A DNA stretch of 64,000 nt from Gammaproteobacteria bacterium (GTDB lineage: Bacteria > Pseudomonadota > Gammaproteobacteria > JADZEE01), in NCBI GenBank assembly GCA_020850735.1, contig JADZEE010000001.1, positions 62,001 to 126,000 on the forward strand. The letters are read 5' to 3'. Made by a program: the position numbers and the translations under genes. Below, in pieces: positions 10,861-19,100 of this stretch. The first letter of the stretch is position 1, and each line of letters begins with the position of its first letter. The notes under the pieces are model-generated. The model ran no database searches. It worked only from the letters and a program-made list of their open reading frames with translations, and was not told where the DNA came from.

Positions 10861-11402
10861 GCGTCATCGATAGCGGCATGCCGGCAGACGAAAAAATTGC
10901 GTGCAGATCACGCCGGTTACACCTCCGTCTGCCGACGTCTTGTGACAAAGCTTACCACGACCCCGCCGCGACCCTCCGGAAAAGCTGTCGGGGCGGCGCG
11001 GATGCGCCCGGCCCGAGCGCTGCCACGGCCGTCCGCGCGCCGCCTGCGGCGACCATCGTCTGCTCGCGGGCCGTGCCAAATGGGCGAATTCTCAGTCCGG
11101 TCCCGCGCCGGCCGCGGCCGGCCCGACCCTCACCGCACGACTGATCCTGCCGGGCAGCTGCGCCGGGCTGCCGGCCGGCGTTCAACCCGCAGTGCGGGTC
11201 GCAACTCCGCGATCGATCCCCGGAACGGCCCGCAGGGCGGCCGCGGGCGATTTCGGGTGTGGGGCAGCGATGCGCGCGCGACGCCTCGATCCGGACGTCA
11301 CACGGTTCGAAACGCTGCGCCGCAGTGCGCGCACCGCCGTAGCGGAGCTGCTGCTCGCCCGGCTCACGCCCGGCTACGCGGTGCTCGCCCGTACCGGCTG
11401 GA
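10861..11402. other. Intergenic stretch, no gene supported
   Basis: About 540 bases upstream of the RRM gene and downstream of the ABM gene. The plus-strand frame at 11192-11419 (75 residues, Arg/Ala-rich) matches no family I know and has no ribosome site, so I do not call it. The promoter of the RRM gene should lie in the part nearest 10861. Confidence 0.4.
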
Positions 11403-12125
11403 TCAACACACGGCGGTGACGAAGCGGCGCGCCCAGGGGCCGACCGAAGCGATCGGGCGCAATGTGAATGCCTCGTGCTTGCGCCGTTCGTAGCCGGCGC
11501 GCGCCTTGCGTTCGGCGAACGCCAGCGTATGCGCCAGGGTGTGATGGTGCGACAGCGAGCGGCGGTCGTCGTAGTACTCCACGACCAGCCAGTCGCCGGG
11601 CGCGTCGAAACGGTAGAAATCGGCGTATACGTAGCCCGGTTCGCCGGCGGTCATGAGCTCGCCCTGGCGGCGCAGGATGGGAATGAACTCCGGTTCGCAT
11701 TCCGGTTTCGGGTACACGCGCACGAAGGCACCGAAGGGCCGGCAGTCGGCGCCGACCAGGCATCGCAGTGGTGCCGCCGGCACGGCGCTGCCGTCTGCGA
11801 CCGGTCTCGCCCTGGCCGGTGGGTCGGAAAGCAACGGCCGGATACGCTCGGTGACGCTGTCAGGCGCCAGGTGCTCGCGGCACCAGGCCGCCCAGCCCCG
11901 TCCGTGAGCGGCTGCCGCCTGGTGTGCGCCGACGTCGCGGTACATCTCGATCAGGACGAGCTTGCCGGCGTGTTTGGTCGCGTGGAGATCGGCATACACC
12001 AGGCCGGGATCGTCGTCGAGGGCAGCGATTCGGGCACGCGCGGCGTAGCCCAGGGCAGCCTCGCCGCCGGCAGGCGCGATCAGCACCGAGCTCGTTCCTT
12101 CCACGCGATTGCCCGGACGGTGCAC
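11403..12125 (-). CDS. Tandem ABM-like (dimeric alpha-beta barrel) protein
   Basis: A 240-residue protein made of two related halves that look like antibiotic-biosynthesis-monooxygenase barrels. The first half has DPGLVYADLHATKHAGKLVL-IEMYRD, the second PGYVYADFYRFDAPGDWLVV-EYYDD, each followed by a His-rich helix (AHGRGWAAW; HHHTLAHTLAF). ABM folds act as cofactor-free oxygenases, heme oxygenases or stress-response proteins; no catalytic residue set is clear here. GTG 12125 lies 7 bases after the stop of the acyl-CoA ligase, so it appears to be the last gene of the marR operon. The duplication within one chain could make a monomeric pseudo-dimer. Confidence 0.65.
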   Translation of the reverse strand: MHRPGNRVEGTSSVLIAPAGGEAALGYAARARIAALDDDPGLVYADLHATKHAGKLVLIEMYRDVGAHQAAAAHGRGWAAWCREHLAPDSVTERIRPLLSDPPARARPVADGSAVPAAPLRCLVGADCRPFGAFVRVYPKPECEPEFIPILRRQGELMTAGEPGYVYADFYRFDAPGDWLVVEYYDDRRSLSHHHTLAHTLAFAERKARAGYERRKHEAFTLRPIASVGPWARRFVTAVC

Positions 12126-12132
12126 CGCCCCG

Positions 12133-13734
12133 CTAGCGCTGCACGTCCACCCCCGCGGCTTTCGCGTCGAAAGTCGACGCGTTCAGGGGGGCGTCCTTGA
12201 GCGCCTGCTTCTGGATCTTGCCGAGCGCCGTGCGCGGCAGACCGCGGGCCAGCTCGACGAAGCGCGGCACCATGAAGTAGGCGAGGTGTTTGCCGCAGTG
12301 TTCGATGAGTGCGACGAAGTCGAACTCCTGCGCGACGATCGACGGCTCGATTTCGATGAATGCGCGCACCTCCTGTTCGGCGCCCGCGCCGGGCCGGTAA
12401 CCGACGACGGCCGCGGCGCTGACGCCCGGAAAGCTCATCAGCGCCCGCTCGACCTCGAAGGTCGAGATGTTTTCGCCGCGACGCTTGAGCGAGTCCTTGG
12501 CGCGATCGGCAAAGTGCAGGTAACCGTCCTCGTCCAGGCGAGCGAGATCGCCGGTGCGGAACCACTCGCCCGCGAATGCCGCTGCCGTCGCCTCGGGCAT
12601 GCCGTAGTAGCCCAGCATGCGGTCGTACGGCAACCGTGCGCGCACCAGGATCTCGCCGACCTCGCCGGGGTCGACGTCCCGGCAGTGCTCGTCGACGATG
12701 CGCATCTGGCAACGGTCGCTCACGCGGCCCGAGCTCGTCGGCCGCGCGGTCTGGATCCGGCACATCATGCCGGCTTCGGTGCAACCGTAACCGGTTGCGA
12801 GCCGGCAGCCGAAGCGCGTTTGAAACGCATCGATCTCGGCTGCCGTGAGGCCGAAAGTCATGACTACGCGCAGGGCGTTGTCGGCGTCGTCAGCCCGCGG
12901 CGGGGCGGCCAGCAGCCCGCGCAGCAGGTAGGGCACCGGTGCCCAGTGGGTGGCGCCCGTCGCGCGCAGATCGTCCAGGGTCTGCTCGCGCGCGAAGGCA
13001 TAGCGCACCACGGTCCGCGAGCCCGCCAGCAGCGCCGCGAGCGGGCCGAAGATCAACCCGTTCAGGTGGAACAGGGGATTGAAGGTGTAGAACACCGAAT
13101 CCGCATCCATGCCGAGATCGTGCGCGGCATCCCACGCGGCCGAAGCTACCTGCTGGTGTGGCAGTACCACACCCTTGGCCACGCCGGTGGTGCCCGAGGT
13201 GAACAGTACGGTCCACGGATCACCCGGCCCGACGGTGGCCGGCACGAGTTCGTCGTCCCCCGCAAGCAGGGCGTCGAATCCCTGCCCGTGCCCGCCCGGC
13301 GCGCCGCCGACCACGAAAATCTGCATGTCCGCCGCGCTCGCGCCGAGCGCCTCGCCGACCCGCTCGACGAACGCCTGCTCGACGATGGCGATCCGCGGCT
13401 GCATGACCCGGAACACGTGCGCGAGACTGTCGCCCTTGAGCGCGACGTTGACCGGGACCGCGACGGCGCCCAGATGGGCCACGGCGAACAGGCAGGTGAG
13501 GATCTCGGGGCGGTTGCCGAGCACCAGCGCAACCGGATCACCGCGGACCACGCCCCGGCGTTGCAGGCCGGCGGCGATCCGGCGTGATTCGTCGAGCAGC
13601 GCGGCGCAGCTCAGCGTCCGATCGTCGAACTCGGCCAGCGGCCGCTGGCCTTGCCGGCGCGCCTGTTCGGCCAGTACGACGGGCAGCGGCGGTGGCTGTG
13701 TCGGCAGCGGGCGTTCGTCGATGCTGTCGTGCAT
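12133..13734 (-). CDS. AMP-forming acyl-CoA ligase
   Basis: A 533-residue member of the ANL superfamily that would activate a carboxylic acid to its CoA thioester through an acyl-AMP. It shows the P-loop-like VLFTSGTTGVAKGVVLPHQQ, the motif YGCTEAGMMC, the hinge region GDLARLDEDGYLHFADRAKD with RRGENIS, and a normal A10 motif LPRTALGKIQKQALK carrying the adenylation lysine. The substrate is unknown; the operon suggests a steroid-, terpenoid- or aryl-type acid. ATG 13734 follows the previous ligase gene by 10 bases. Confidence 0.9.
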   Translation of the reverse strand: MHDSIDERPLPTQPPPLPVVLAEQARRQGQRPLAEFDDRTLSCAALLDESRRIAAGLQRRGVVRGDPVALVLGNRPEILTCLFAVAHLGAVAVPVNVALKGDSLAHVFRVMQPRIAIVEQAFVERVGEALGASAADMQIFVVGGAPGGHGQGFDALLAGDDELVPATVGPGDPWTVLFTSGTTGVAKGVVLPHQQVASAAWDAAHDLGMDADSVFYTFNPLFHLNGLIFGPLAALLAGSRTVVRYAFAREQTLDDLRATGATHWAPVPYLLRGLLAAPPRADDADNALRVVMTFGLTAAEIDAFQTRFGCRLATGYGCTEAGMMCRIQTARPTSSGRVSDRCQMRIVDEHCRDVDPGEVGEILVRARLPYDRMLGYYGMPEATAAAFAGEWFRTGDLARLDEDGYLHFADRAKDSLKRRGENISTFEVERALMSFPGVSAAAVVGYRPGAGAEQEVRAFIEIEPSIVAQEFDFVALIEHCGKHLAYFMVPRFVELARGLPRTALGKIQKQALKDAPLNASTFDAKAAGVDVQR

Positions 13735-13744
13735 GGCGGGCTGC

Positions 13745-15331
13745 TCAGCGTGGCACGACGACACCGGCGGCCTCGCGGTCCCAGGTGTTGGCATTGACGG
13801 GATCGGCGCGCAGCTCGACTTTGCGGATCTGGCGCGAGGCCACGGTGCGCGGCAGAGCGTCGACGAACTCGACATAACGCGGCACCATGAACCTCGGCAT
13901 CCGCGGGATCAGGAAACGGACCAGCTCTTCGGCACCCAGCCCGGAATCCGTCTTTCTCACCACCACGATCTTGACCTCGTCTTCGCCGTGCTCAGAGGGT
14001 ACCGCGATCGCCGCCGCTTCGGCGACCTGCGGATGCTGCGCGACCAGCGCCTCGACCTCGAAGGAGGAGATGTTCTCGCCCCGGCGCCGGATGTAGTCAC
14101 GCACGCGATCGACGAAATAGAAATTCCCGTCGGCATCCTGACGCATCGCGTCCCCGGTGTGGATCCAGCCGTTGCGCCAGGCCGCCACGGTCTGCGCCGG
14201 CTTGCCAAAGTAGCCGAGATTCATGATCCAGGGCTCCGCGGTGCGCACCAGCAGCTCGCCGACTTCGCCGACCGCCACGTCGTAATCGTGCTCATCGACG
14301 ATGCGAACCGCGAAACCGGGGCGCACACGGCCGCAGCTGCGGAAGTTGTCCTGCACGTCGTGGCGGACGATGGGGTTGCCGGACTCGGTCTGGCCGTAGA
14401 AGCAGTGCAGTTTGATACCGAAACGCTGCTTGAACTCGGCGAGATCGGTGAGCATGACCGCCTCGCGCAGACAGTGGCTGCGGTCGTCCGCGGCGGGTTC
14501 GGCGTTCAGCAGCCAGCGCCCCATGGCCGGCATCAGGGTCGTGACCGTACAGTGGTGCTCGTCGATCTCGCGCCAGAATGCCTTCGTATCGAAGCGTTCG
14601 CGCACCACGTCGCGCCCGCCGGCGAAGGCCATCATTGACAGCGGCACCCGCGCGGTACCGTGGAAGAAGGCGAACGGCGCGTAAAAAGCGTCCTGCGGAC
14701 CCAGGTGTCGCATCGTCTCGGCCGCCTTGCGTTGCGTGCCCCAGGGCAGCACGACGCCCTTCGATGGTCCGGTCGTGCCGCCGGTGTACATGATGCCCAT
14801 CACGTCCCAGGGCTTGGGCGGTTCCAGGTCGTCGGCGGGTTCGACGCCGGCGAGGAATTCCTCTCCCGTCAGCACGCGTACGCCGAGCTCGGGCACGGGC
14901 GCGCTCGCATCGATCACCACCACCGTGCGCAGCTCGGGCGCGCGTTCGGGCAGCGCGTCGAGGCGATCGAGATACTGCTCGGCGACGATGAGCAGCTTCG
15001 GTGCGGCGTCCGTGAGCATGTAGTACAGGATGTCGCCGCGGTAGTCGGTGTTGATCGGCACTTCCATGGCGCGCAGCGAGGCGGCTCCGAGCCAGCCGAG
15101 CGCCGCTTCCCGCGATGGCGGCAGCAGCACCGCGATGCGGTCGCCGGCGCCGACGCCGGCGCGGCGCAGCGCGCCGGCCCAGGTCAGGATCAGCGCGTGA
15201 AACTGCGCGAACGTGAGCACGTCGCGACCGATCTCCTCGAAATAAACCCGGTCGGGCGTCCATTGCGCACGCTTGGCGATGACGCTGAGCGTGGTGTCGT
15301 ACTCGCCGAACTGGTCGAATCCCTCGTTCAT
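13745..15331 (-). CDS. AMP-forming acyl-CoA ligase with altered A10 motif
   Basis: A 528-residue ANL-family ligase related to the carnitine/cyclohexanecarboxylate-CoA ligase branch. It shows YTGGTTGPSKGVVLPWG, FYGQTESGNP, GWIHTGDAMRQDADGNFYFV and RRRGENISSFEVE. The last motif reads LPRTVASRQIRKVELR: compared with its neighbour (LPRTALGKIQKQALK) the Gly-Lys is replaced around S499-R500-Q501, so the usual adenylation lysine is missing or shifted to K504. The enzyme may still catalyse the thioester half-reaction, or another residue may serve. It lies 36 bases after the DUF35 gene and 10 before the second ligase. Confidence 0.9.
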   Translation of the reverse strand: MNEGFDQFGEYDTTLSVIAKRAQWTPDRVYFEEIGRDVLTFAQFHALILTWAGALRRAGVGAGDRIAVLLPPSREAALGWLGAASLRAMEVPINTDYRGDILYYMLTDAAPKLLIVAEQYLDRLDALPERAPELRTVVVIDASAPVPELGVRVLTGEEFLAGVEPADDLEPPKPWDVMGIMYTGGTTGPSKGVVLPWGTQRKAAETMRHLGPQDAFYAPFAFFHGTARVPLSMMAFAGGRDVVRERFDTKAFWREIDEHHCTVTTLMPAMGRWLLNAEPAADDRSHCLREAVMLTDLAEFKQRFGIKLHCFYGQTESGNPIVRHDVQDNFRSCGRVRPGFAVRIVDEHDYDVAVGEVGELLVRTAEPWIMNLGYFGKPAQTVAAWRNGWIHTGDAMRQDADGNFYFVDRVRDYIRRRGENISSFEVEALVAQHPQVAEAAAIAVPSEHGEDEVKIVVVRKTDSGLGAEELVRFLIPRMPRFMVPRYVEFVDALPRTVASRQIRKVELRADPVNANTWDREAAGVVVPR

Positions 15332-15367
15332 GTTTCCACCCCGCCAGTGTGCTCAATGGATATCGGG

Positions 15368-15763
15368 TCAGGCCCGGGCACACGGCGCGAAGTACACGCG
15401 CGTGATCCCTTCCGCCGGTTCCGGGAACGAGACCCGCATCGGCATGCCGCAGTGCAGGGTGTGGCCGTCGCCCGGCAGCGCGCTGACGAGCTGCGGACCC
15501 TCGCGCGTGCGCACGAGCAGCAGTGTGAACGGCAGGTCGGCCTGCAGGGCGGGCACGGGTGCGCGGCGCGCGACCGCGTAGCTGACCAGCACCGCATCGC
15601 CGCTGGCTTCCTGCCATTCCAGTGCCGTGTGGCCGCAGCCGCAGAAAGTGAGCTGCGGATGCAGCCAGCGCGCGCAGCCCGGGCAGCGGCGCAGCAGCAG
15701 GCGGTGGCGGGCAGCGGCGTCCCAGAACGGCTGCGTGGTCGCAGTCGGCTGCGGCAGGATCAC
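15368..15763 (-). CDS. Zn-ribbon/OB-fold DUF35 protein
   Basis: A 131-residue partner protein with an N-terminal rubredoxin-like zinc ribbon (CPGC ... FCGCG: C27, C30, C41, C43) and a C-terminal OB-fold, the DUF35 layout. DUF35 proteins bind acyl-CoA and form obligate complexes with thiolase-like enzymes, as in the steroid side-chain lyase Ltp2/ChsH2. GTG 15763 overlaps the thiolase stop by GTGA, so the two are coupled and probably made in equal amounts. Confidence 0.85.
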   Translation of the reverse strand: MILPQPTATTQPFWDAAARHRLLLRRCPGCARWLHPQLTFCGCGHTALEWQEASGDAVLVSYAVARRAPVPALQADLPFTLLLVRTREGPQLVSALPGDGHTLHCGMPMRVSFPEPAEGITRVYFAPCARA

Positions 15764-16929
15764 GACAAACCCCGCGCGAGCAGGGCGCCCGACATCAGCG
15801 CGGCCGCGCCCACGAATGCGCGTTCGGCGCCGGGCACCTGATTCGTCGATTCGCCACGAAGCTGGCGCACCACGTCCACGATCTGGGCCATGCCCTGCAG
15901 GTAGACCTCGGCGAGCTGGCCGCCGCCGGTGTTGTACGGCACCGTGGGATCGAGCACCCAGTCGACGCCCTCGCCCGGTGCACACAGGCCGATGGTCTCG
16001 ACGTCGCAGATCACGGCGAACGAGGTCGCGTCGTACAGGCCGAGAACGTCGAGATCGGTAGGCGCGAGCCCGTGCCGGGCGAGCAGCGCCGGGATCACCT
16101 CGCGCGGGATCGCCGGCGGCAGCTCCGGTTCCATCAGCCACATGTGCTGGTAGCCGGGCACGATGTACTGGTAGGCCTCGAGCACGCGCACGGGCTCGTG
16201 GCGGCAGTTGCGCGCGATGTCCGCCGCCGCGACGACCACCGCGCACGCGCCGTCGCTCTCCAGGCAGATATCCGCCTTGCGCAGCGGTTCGGCGATGACG
16301 GGGCTCGCGGCATAGTCCGAGGCTGTGAGCGGCTTGTCGTGCAACAGTGCGGCCGGGTTGGTGGCGGCGGCGCGCCGTGCGCAGGTCGCCACCGCGCCGA
16401 GCGCGCGGCTCATGCGCCCGGCGTCGATGCCGTGGCGGTCCATGTACACGCGTGTCCACAACGCAAACACCTGTGCCGGTGATACCAGCCCGTAGGGGGC
16501 GGTGAACTCGCCGCCGACCGGCATGTTGCCCTGCGCCCTCGGCGTCGCGCCGCGCTCGGCGATCGAGCCCGGCTGCGGCCGGCCCAGGCGCATCATCGAG
16601 CGGCCGTTGAAGGCGCGAAAGGCCACCACGACGCGCGCACGCCCGGTGGCGATGGCAGCTTGCGCGAGCCCGAGCAGGCCGCCGGCGAAGCCGCCCCAGG
16701 TGCCGTCGTCCGCCGCGAAGGCGAGCGGCCGCATGCCCGTCAGCGACACCAGCTCGATCGGCGTGGTCGACTCGAGCGAGGATCGCACCACACCGTCGAC
16801 GTCGCTCATCTCCAGCCCCGCGTCGTCCAGCGCGCGTCGAATCGCCTCGATCGCGAGCACGCTCTCGGGGCGTCCCGACTCCCACGAATAGTCGCTTTGC
16901 CCGACGCCGACGATCGCCGCTGCCGTCAT
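15760..16929 (-). CDS. Thiolase-like (Ltp/SCP2-type) protein, probable C-C lyase
   Basis: A 389-residue thiolase-fold protein (AAIVGVGQSDYSW start, DDAGLEMSDVDGVV, CLESDGACAVVV). It lacks the thiolase nucleophilic Cys: the segment near 73-85 reads ADDGTWGGFAGG where thiolases have a Cys. The C-terminal GHP box is replaced by NTGGGQLAEVYLQGM. That substitution and the adjoining DUF35 gene match Ltp2-type aldolases, which cleave hydroxyacyl-CoA side chains by retro-aldol reaction rather than thiolysis. The specific substrate is inferred only from context. It overlaps the MFS stop by ATGA and the DUF35 start by GTGA. Confidence 0.85.
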   Translation of the reverse strand: MTAAAIVGVGQSDYSWESGRPESVLAIEAIRRALDDAGLEMSDVDGVVRSSLESTTPIELVSLTGMRPLAFAADDGTWGGFAGGLLGLAQAAIATGRARVVVAFRAFNGRSMMRLGRPQPGSIAERGATPRAQGNMPVGGEFTAPYGLVSPAQVFALWTRVYMDRHGIDAGRMSRALGAVATCARRAAATNPAALLHDKPLTASDYAASPVIAEPLRKADICLESDGACAVVVAAADIARNCRHEPVRVLEAYQYIVPGYQHMWLMEPELPPAIPREVIPALLARHGLAPTDLDVLGLYDATSFAVICDVETIGLCAPGEGVDWVLDPTVPYNTGGGQLAEVYLQGMAQIVDVVRQLRGESTNQVPGAERAFVGAAALMSGALLARGLS

Positions 16930-18344
16930 GCCGCGCTCTCCGCGCTCAGCGCCGCGGCGCGCGCCGCCGTCGCGAGACTCACGTTCGAGCGCCGGTAGTG
17001 GCCGGCGCCCCAGGTCATCACCGCGGCCGATGCTGCGCCCGCGACACCGCACACGAGCGTCATCGCCGCGCCGATGGCGGCGGGATCGCGGAACACGTAA
17101 TCCGTACACACGCCGACCAGCGGTGGCCCGAGCAGCATGGCGATCAGGTTCGACACGAGTACGAACAGCGCCGACATGCGCGCCCGCAGGCGGTTGGGAA
17201 CCACCATCTGAATCGCCGCCATGCCCGCGCCAGCGGGAAAGGCGAGCGTGAAAACGAGTAAAGCCGACGCTGCGATTGCGAACCGTGCGTCGGGCGCATT
17301 GGCCATCATCGCCACCAGCACCGTGACCGCGGCCGCGCCGGCGGCGCCCACGCGCAGCGGCGCATCGGTGATACCCCGGCGCACCAGCCGGTCGGTCAGC
17401 AGCCCACCCAGATTGATGCCCGCGGTGCCGGCGATGAGCACCACCAGGCCGAAGGCATAGCCGATCTCACCGGCGGCCCAGCCGAAGCGGCGGATGAACA
17501 GGGCCGGCGTCCAGGCGAACACGGTGACAGTGACCAGCACCAGCAGCGCGAAGCCCAGGTACAGCCCGACGATGGTGCTGCCGTGCGCGCGCAGGAACGC
17601 CGCCAGCCCTTCGGCCCGGATCGTGCCGGCGGCGCGCGTGCCCCGCCGCAGCGGTTCACGGATGGTCAGCAGCAATGGCAGCAGCAACAGGCCGGGCAGC
17701 GCGACGATGAAGAAAGTGAGCTGCCAGCTGCGTACGTCCCCGACCAGCGGCAGCGTCGTCAGCGGGTGACCGGCGACCAGTTCGACGACCGCGCCACCGA
17801 GGATGAGCGCAAGCCCCGTGCCCCAGTAGGCGCCGTTCGTGTACAGGCTGACCGCCGTGCTGAGGCGCTCGCGCGGAAAGATATCCGCGAGCATCGACAG
17901 CACCGACGGCGACAGCGCCGCCTCGCCCACGCCCACGCCCATGCGGGCGAGAAACAGCGTGCCGAAGTCGCGCGCCAGTCCGCAGGCCGCGGTCATCAGG
18001 CTCCACAGCAGGACGCCGACGACGATGATGTTGCGCCGGCTCGCCCGATCCGCGAGCCAGGCGATGGGCACGCCGACCAGGGTGTAGAACAGGCCGAAGG
18101 CGAAGCCGTGCAGCAGGCCGAAGGCGGTATCGTTGATAGCCAAGTCGCGTTTCACCGGCTCGATCAGCAAGCTGAGGATCTGCCGGTCGATCATCGACAC
18201 GACGTAAGCGAGCGTGAGCAGGACGACGACGTACCAGGCGTAGATGGGGCGCGGCCAGCCGGCGCCGGTGCTGCTGCCCTTGGTGTCCATGCGCTCGATC
18301 GCCGCGGCTGTCGGTTCCGGATCGGGCGTCCAGCGCCCGGTCAT
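16926..18344 (-). CDS. Spinster-like MFS transporter
   Basis: A 472-residue MFS protein with 12 probable helices and the spinster-family start MIDRQILSLLIEPVKRDLAI, GLLHGFAFGLFYTLVGVPIAWLADR (motif A) and the helix-4 region GVGVGEAALSPSVLSMLAD. In proteobacterial catabolic islands such transporters often accompany TonB receptors and acyl-CoA ligases and probably take the aromatic or terpenoid substrate across the inner membrane. ATG 18344 follows marR by 43 bases; an alternative ATG at 18290 also precedes helix 1. Its stop overlaps the thiolase start (ATGA). Confidence 0.9.
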   Translation of the reverse strand: MTGRWTPDPEPTAAAIERMDTKGSSTGAGWPRPIYAWYVVVLLTLAYVVSMIDRQILSLLIEPVKRDLAINDTAFGLLHGFAFGLFYTLVGVPIAWLADRASRRNIIVVGVLLWSLMTAACGLARDFGTLFLARMGVGVGEAALSPSVLSMLADIFPRERLSTAVSLYTNGAYWGTGLALILGGAVVELVAGHPLTTLPLVGDVRSWQLTFFIVALPGLLLLPLLLTIREPLRRGTRAAGTIRAEGLAAFLRAHGSTIVGLYLGFALLVLVTVTVFAWTPALFIRRFGWAAGEIGYAFGLVVLIAGTAGINLGGLLTDRLVRRGITDAPLRVGAAGAAAVTVLVAMMANAPDARFAIAASALLVFTLAFPAGAGMAAIQMVVPNRLRARMSALFVLVSNLIAMLLGPPLVGVCTDYVFRDPAAIGAAMTLVCGVAGAASAAVMTWGAGHYRRSNVSLATAARAAALSAESAA

Positions 18345-18387
18345 ATCGTAACGAATGTGACCAGTATTGGAGGCGACCGGTACCCTG

Positions 18388-18891
18388 TCAAGACGCGCTG
18401 TCCGCATTCGCCATGCGCCGGCCGGCGACCAGCAGCTTGCCGAGCAGATCGCGCAGCATGAGCCGTTCCGCCGCACTGAGATCCTGCAGCAGATGCTCCT
18501 GGTAGCTGAGCGCCTCCGGCGCCACTTCGTTGTAGATGGCCGCGCCTGCGGGCGCGATGGTCAGAGCGAGCCGCCGGCGGTCGCCGGGATTGGTGCGGGC
18601 TCGTATGCACTTGCGGGCGAGCAGGCGCTTGACCGACCGGGTGATGGTCATTTTGTCGACCGCCAGCGTCTCGGACACTTCTACGGCCGACATTCCCGGG
18701 TGGGATGCGAGCAGCATCAGCACCCGCCAGTCGGTGATCGTCAGGTCGAAACGCTTGCCGTAACGCCGTTGCCAAAGGCTGGTATTGACGTTGGTGGCGA
18801 CCGCGATGCGGTAGACGATGGTGTCCTCGAGCGACAGCGGGTTGTCGACGCTGTAAACCTCACTGTCCATGGCGGCACCGTGCATGTGCAT
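18388..18891 (-). CDS. MarR family transcriptional regulator
   Basis: A 167-residue winged-helix regulator. The DNA-binding core runs from TITDWRVLMLLASHPGMSAV through the recognition helix VDKMTITRSVKRLLARKCI to the wing NPGDRRRLALTIAPAG. MarR proteins act as dimers on palindromic operators and are released by small, often phenolic or acyl-CoA, ligands. As the first gene of the minus-strand operon and divergent from the TonB receptor, it probably controls both, perhaps through the palindrome at 19013-19023. ATG 18891 and ATG 18870 are both possible; neither has a strong ribosome site. Confidence 0.92.
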   Translation of the reverse strand: MHMHGAAMDSEVYSVDNPLSLEDTIVYRIAVATNVNTSLWQRRYGKRFDLTITDWRVLMLLASHPGMSAVEVSETLAVDKMTITRSVKRLLARKCIRARTNPGDRRRLALTIAPAGAAIYNEVAPEALSYQEHLLQDLSAAERLMLRDLLGKLLVAGRRMANADSAS

Positions 18892-18983
18892 GAGTTGTGG
18901 GAAGCGCGCGGGTTATAGCGCAGCGGCACCTGCCCGCACAAGCGGCATGCCGCATCGCACCAGGGCGGCGCGCCGCAAGACGC

Positions 18984-19012
18984 TTGCGAGGGTACCGGCA
19001 CTGTGCTAGATA
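18984..19012 (+). promoter_or_regulatory. Candidate sigma-70 promoter of the TonB receptor
   Basis: TTGCGA (18984-18989) and TAGATA (19007-19012) are spaced by 17 bases, and an overlapping GATAAT (19009-19014) improves the -10. Transcription would begin near 19019, about 80 bases before the receptor start codon, inside the palindrome that I take as the MarR operator. Confidence 0.45.
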
Positions 19013-19023
19013 ATAGTCACTAT
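19013..19023. promoter_or_regulatory. Palindromic operator candidate (MarR)
   Basis: ATAGTCACTAT is a perfect palindrome with a central C, in an AT-richer stretch (19007-19035) within GC-rich DNA. A further half-site GTTACTA follows, giving a TnACTA direct repeat. It overlaps the expected transcription start of the receptor gene and lies about 120 bases upstream of marR, so a bound dimer could repress the receptor and possibly autoregulate marR. Confidence 0.45.
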
Positions 19024-19100
19024 CGTTACTAAAAACACGGTGCCTTGCAACTCGTCGACCGGCCCGGGCCGGGTTCGGACTACAACTTCGGGGGAGCATC

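Noticed and set aside
11192-11419. 75-residue plus-strand ORF
   Set aside because: No ribosome site, Arg/Ala-rich, no family; treated as intergenic.
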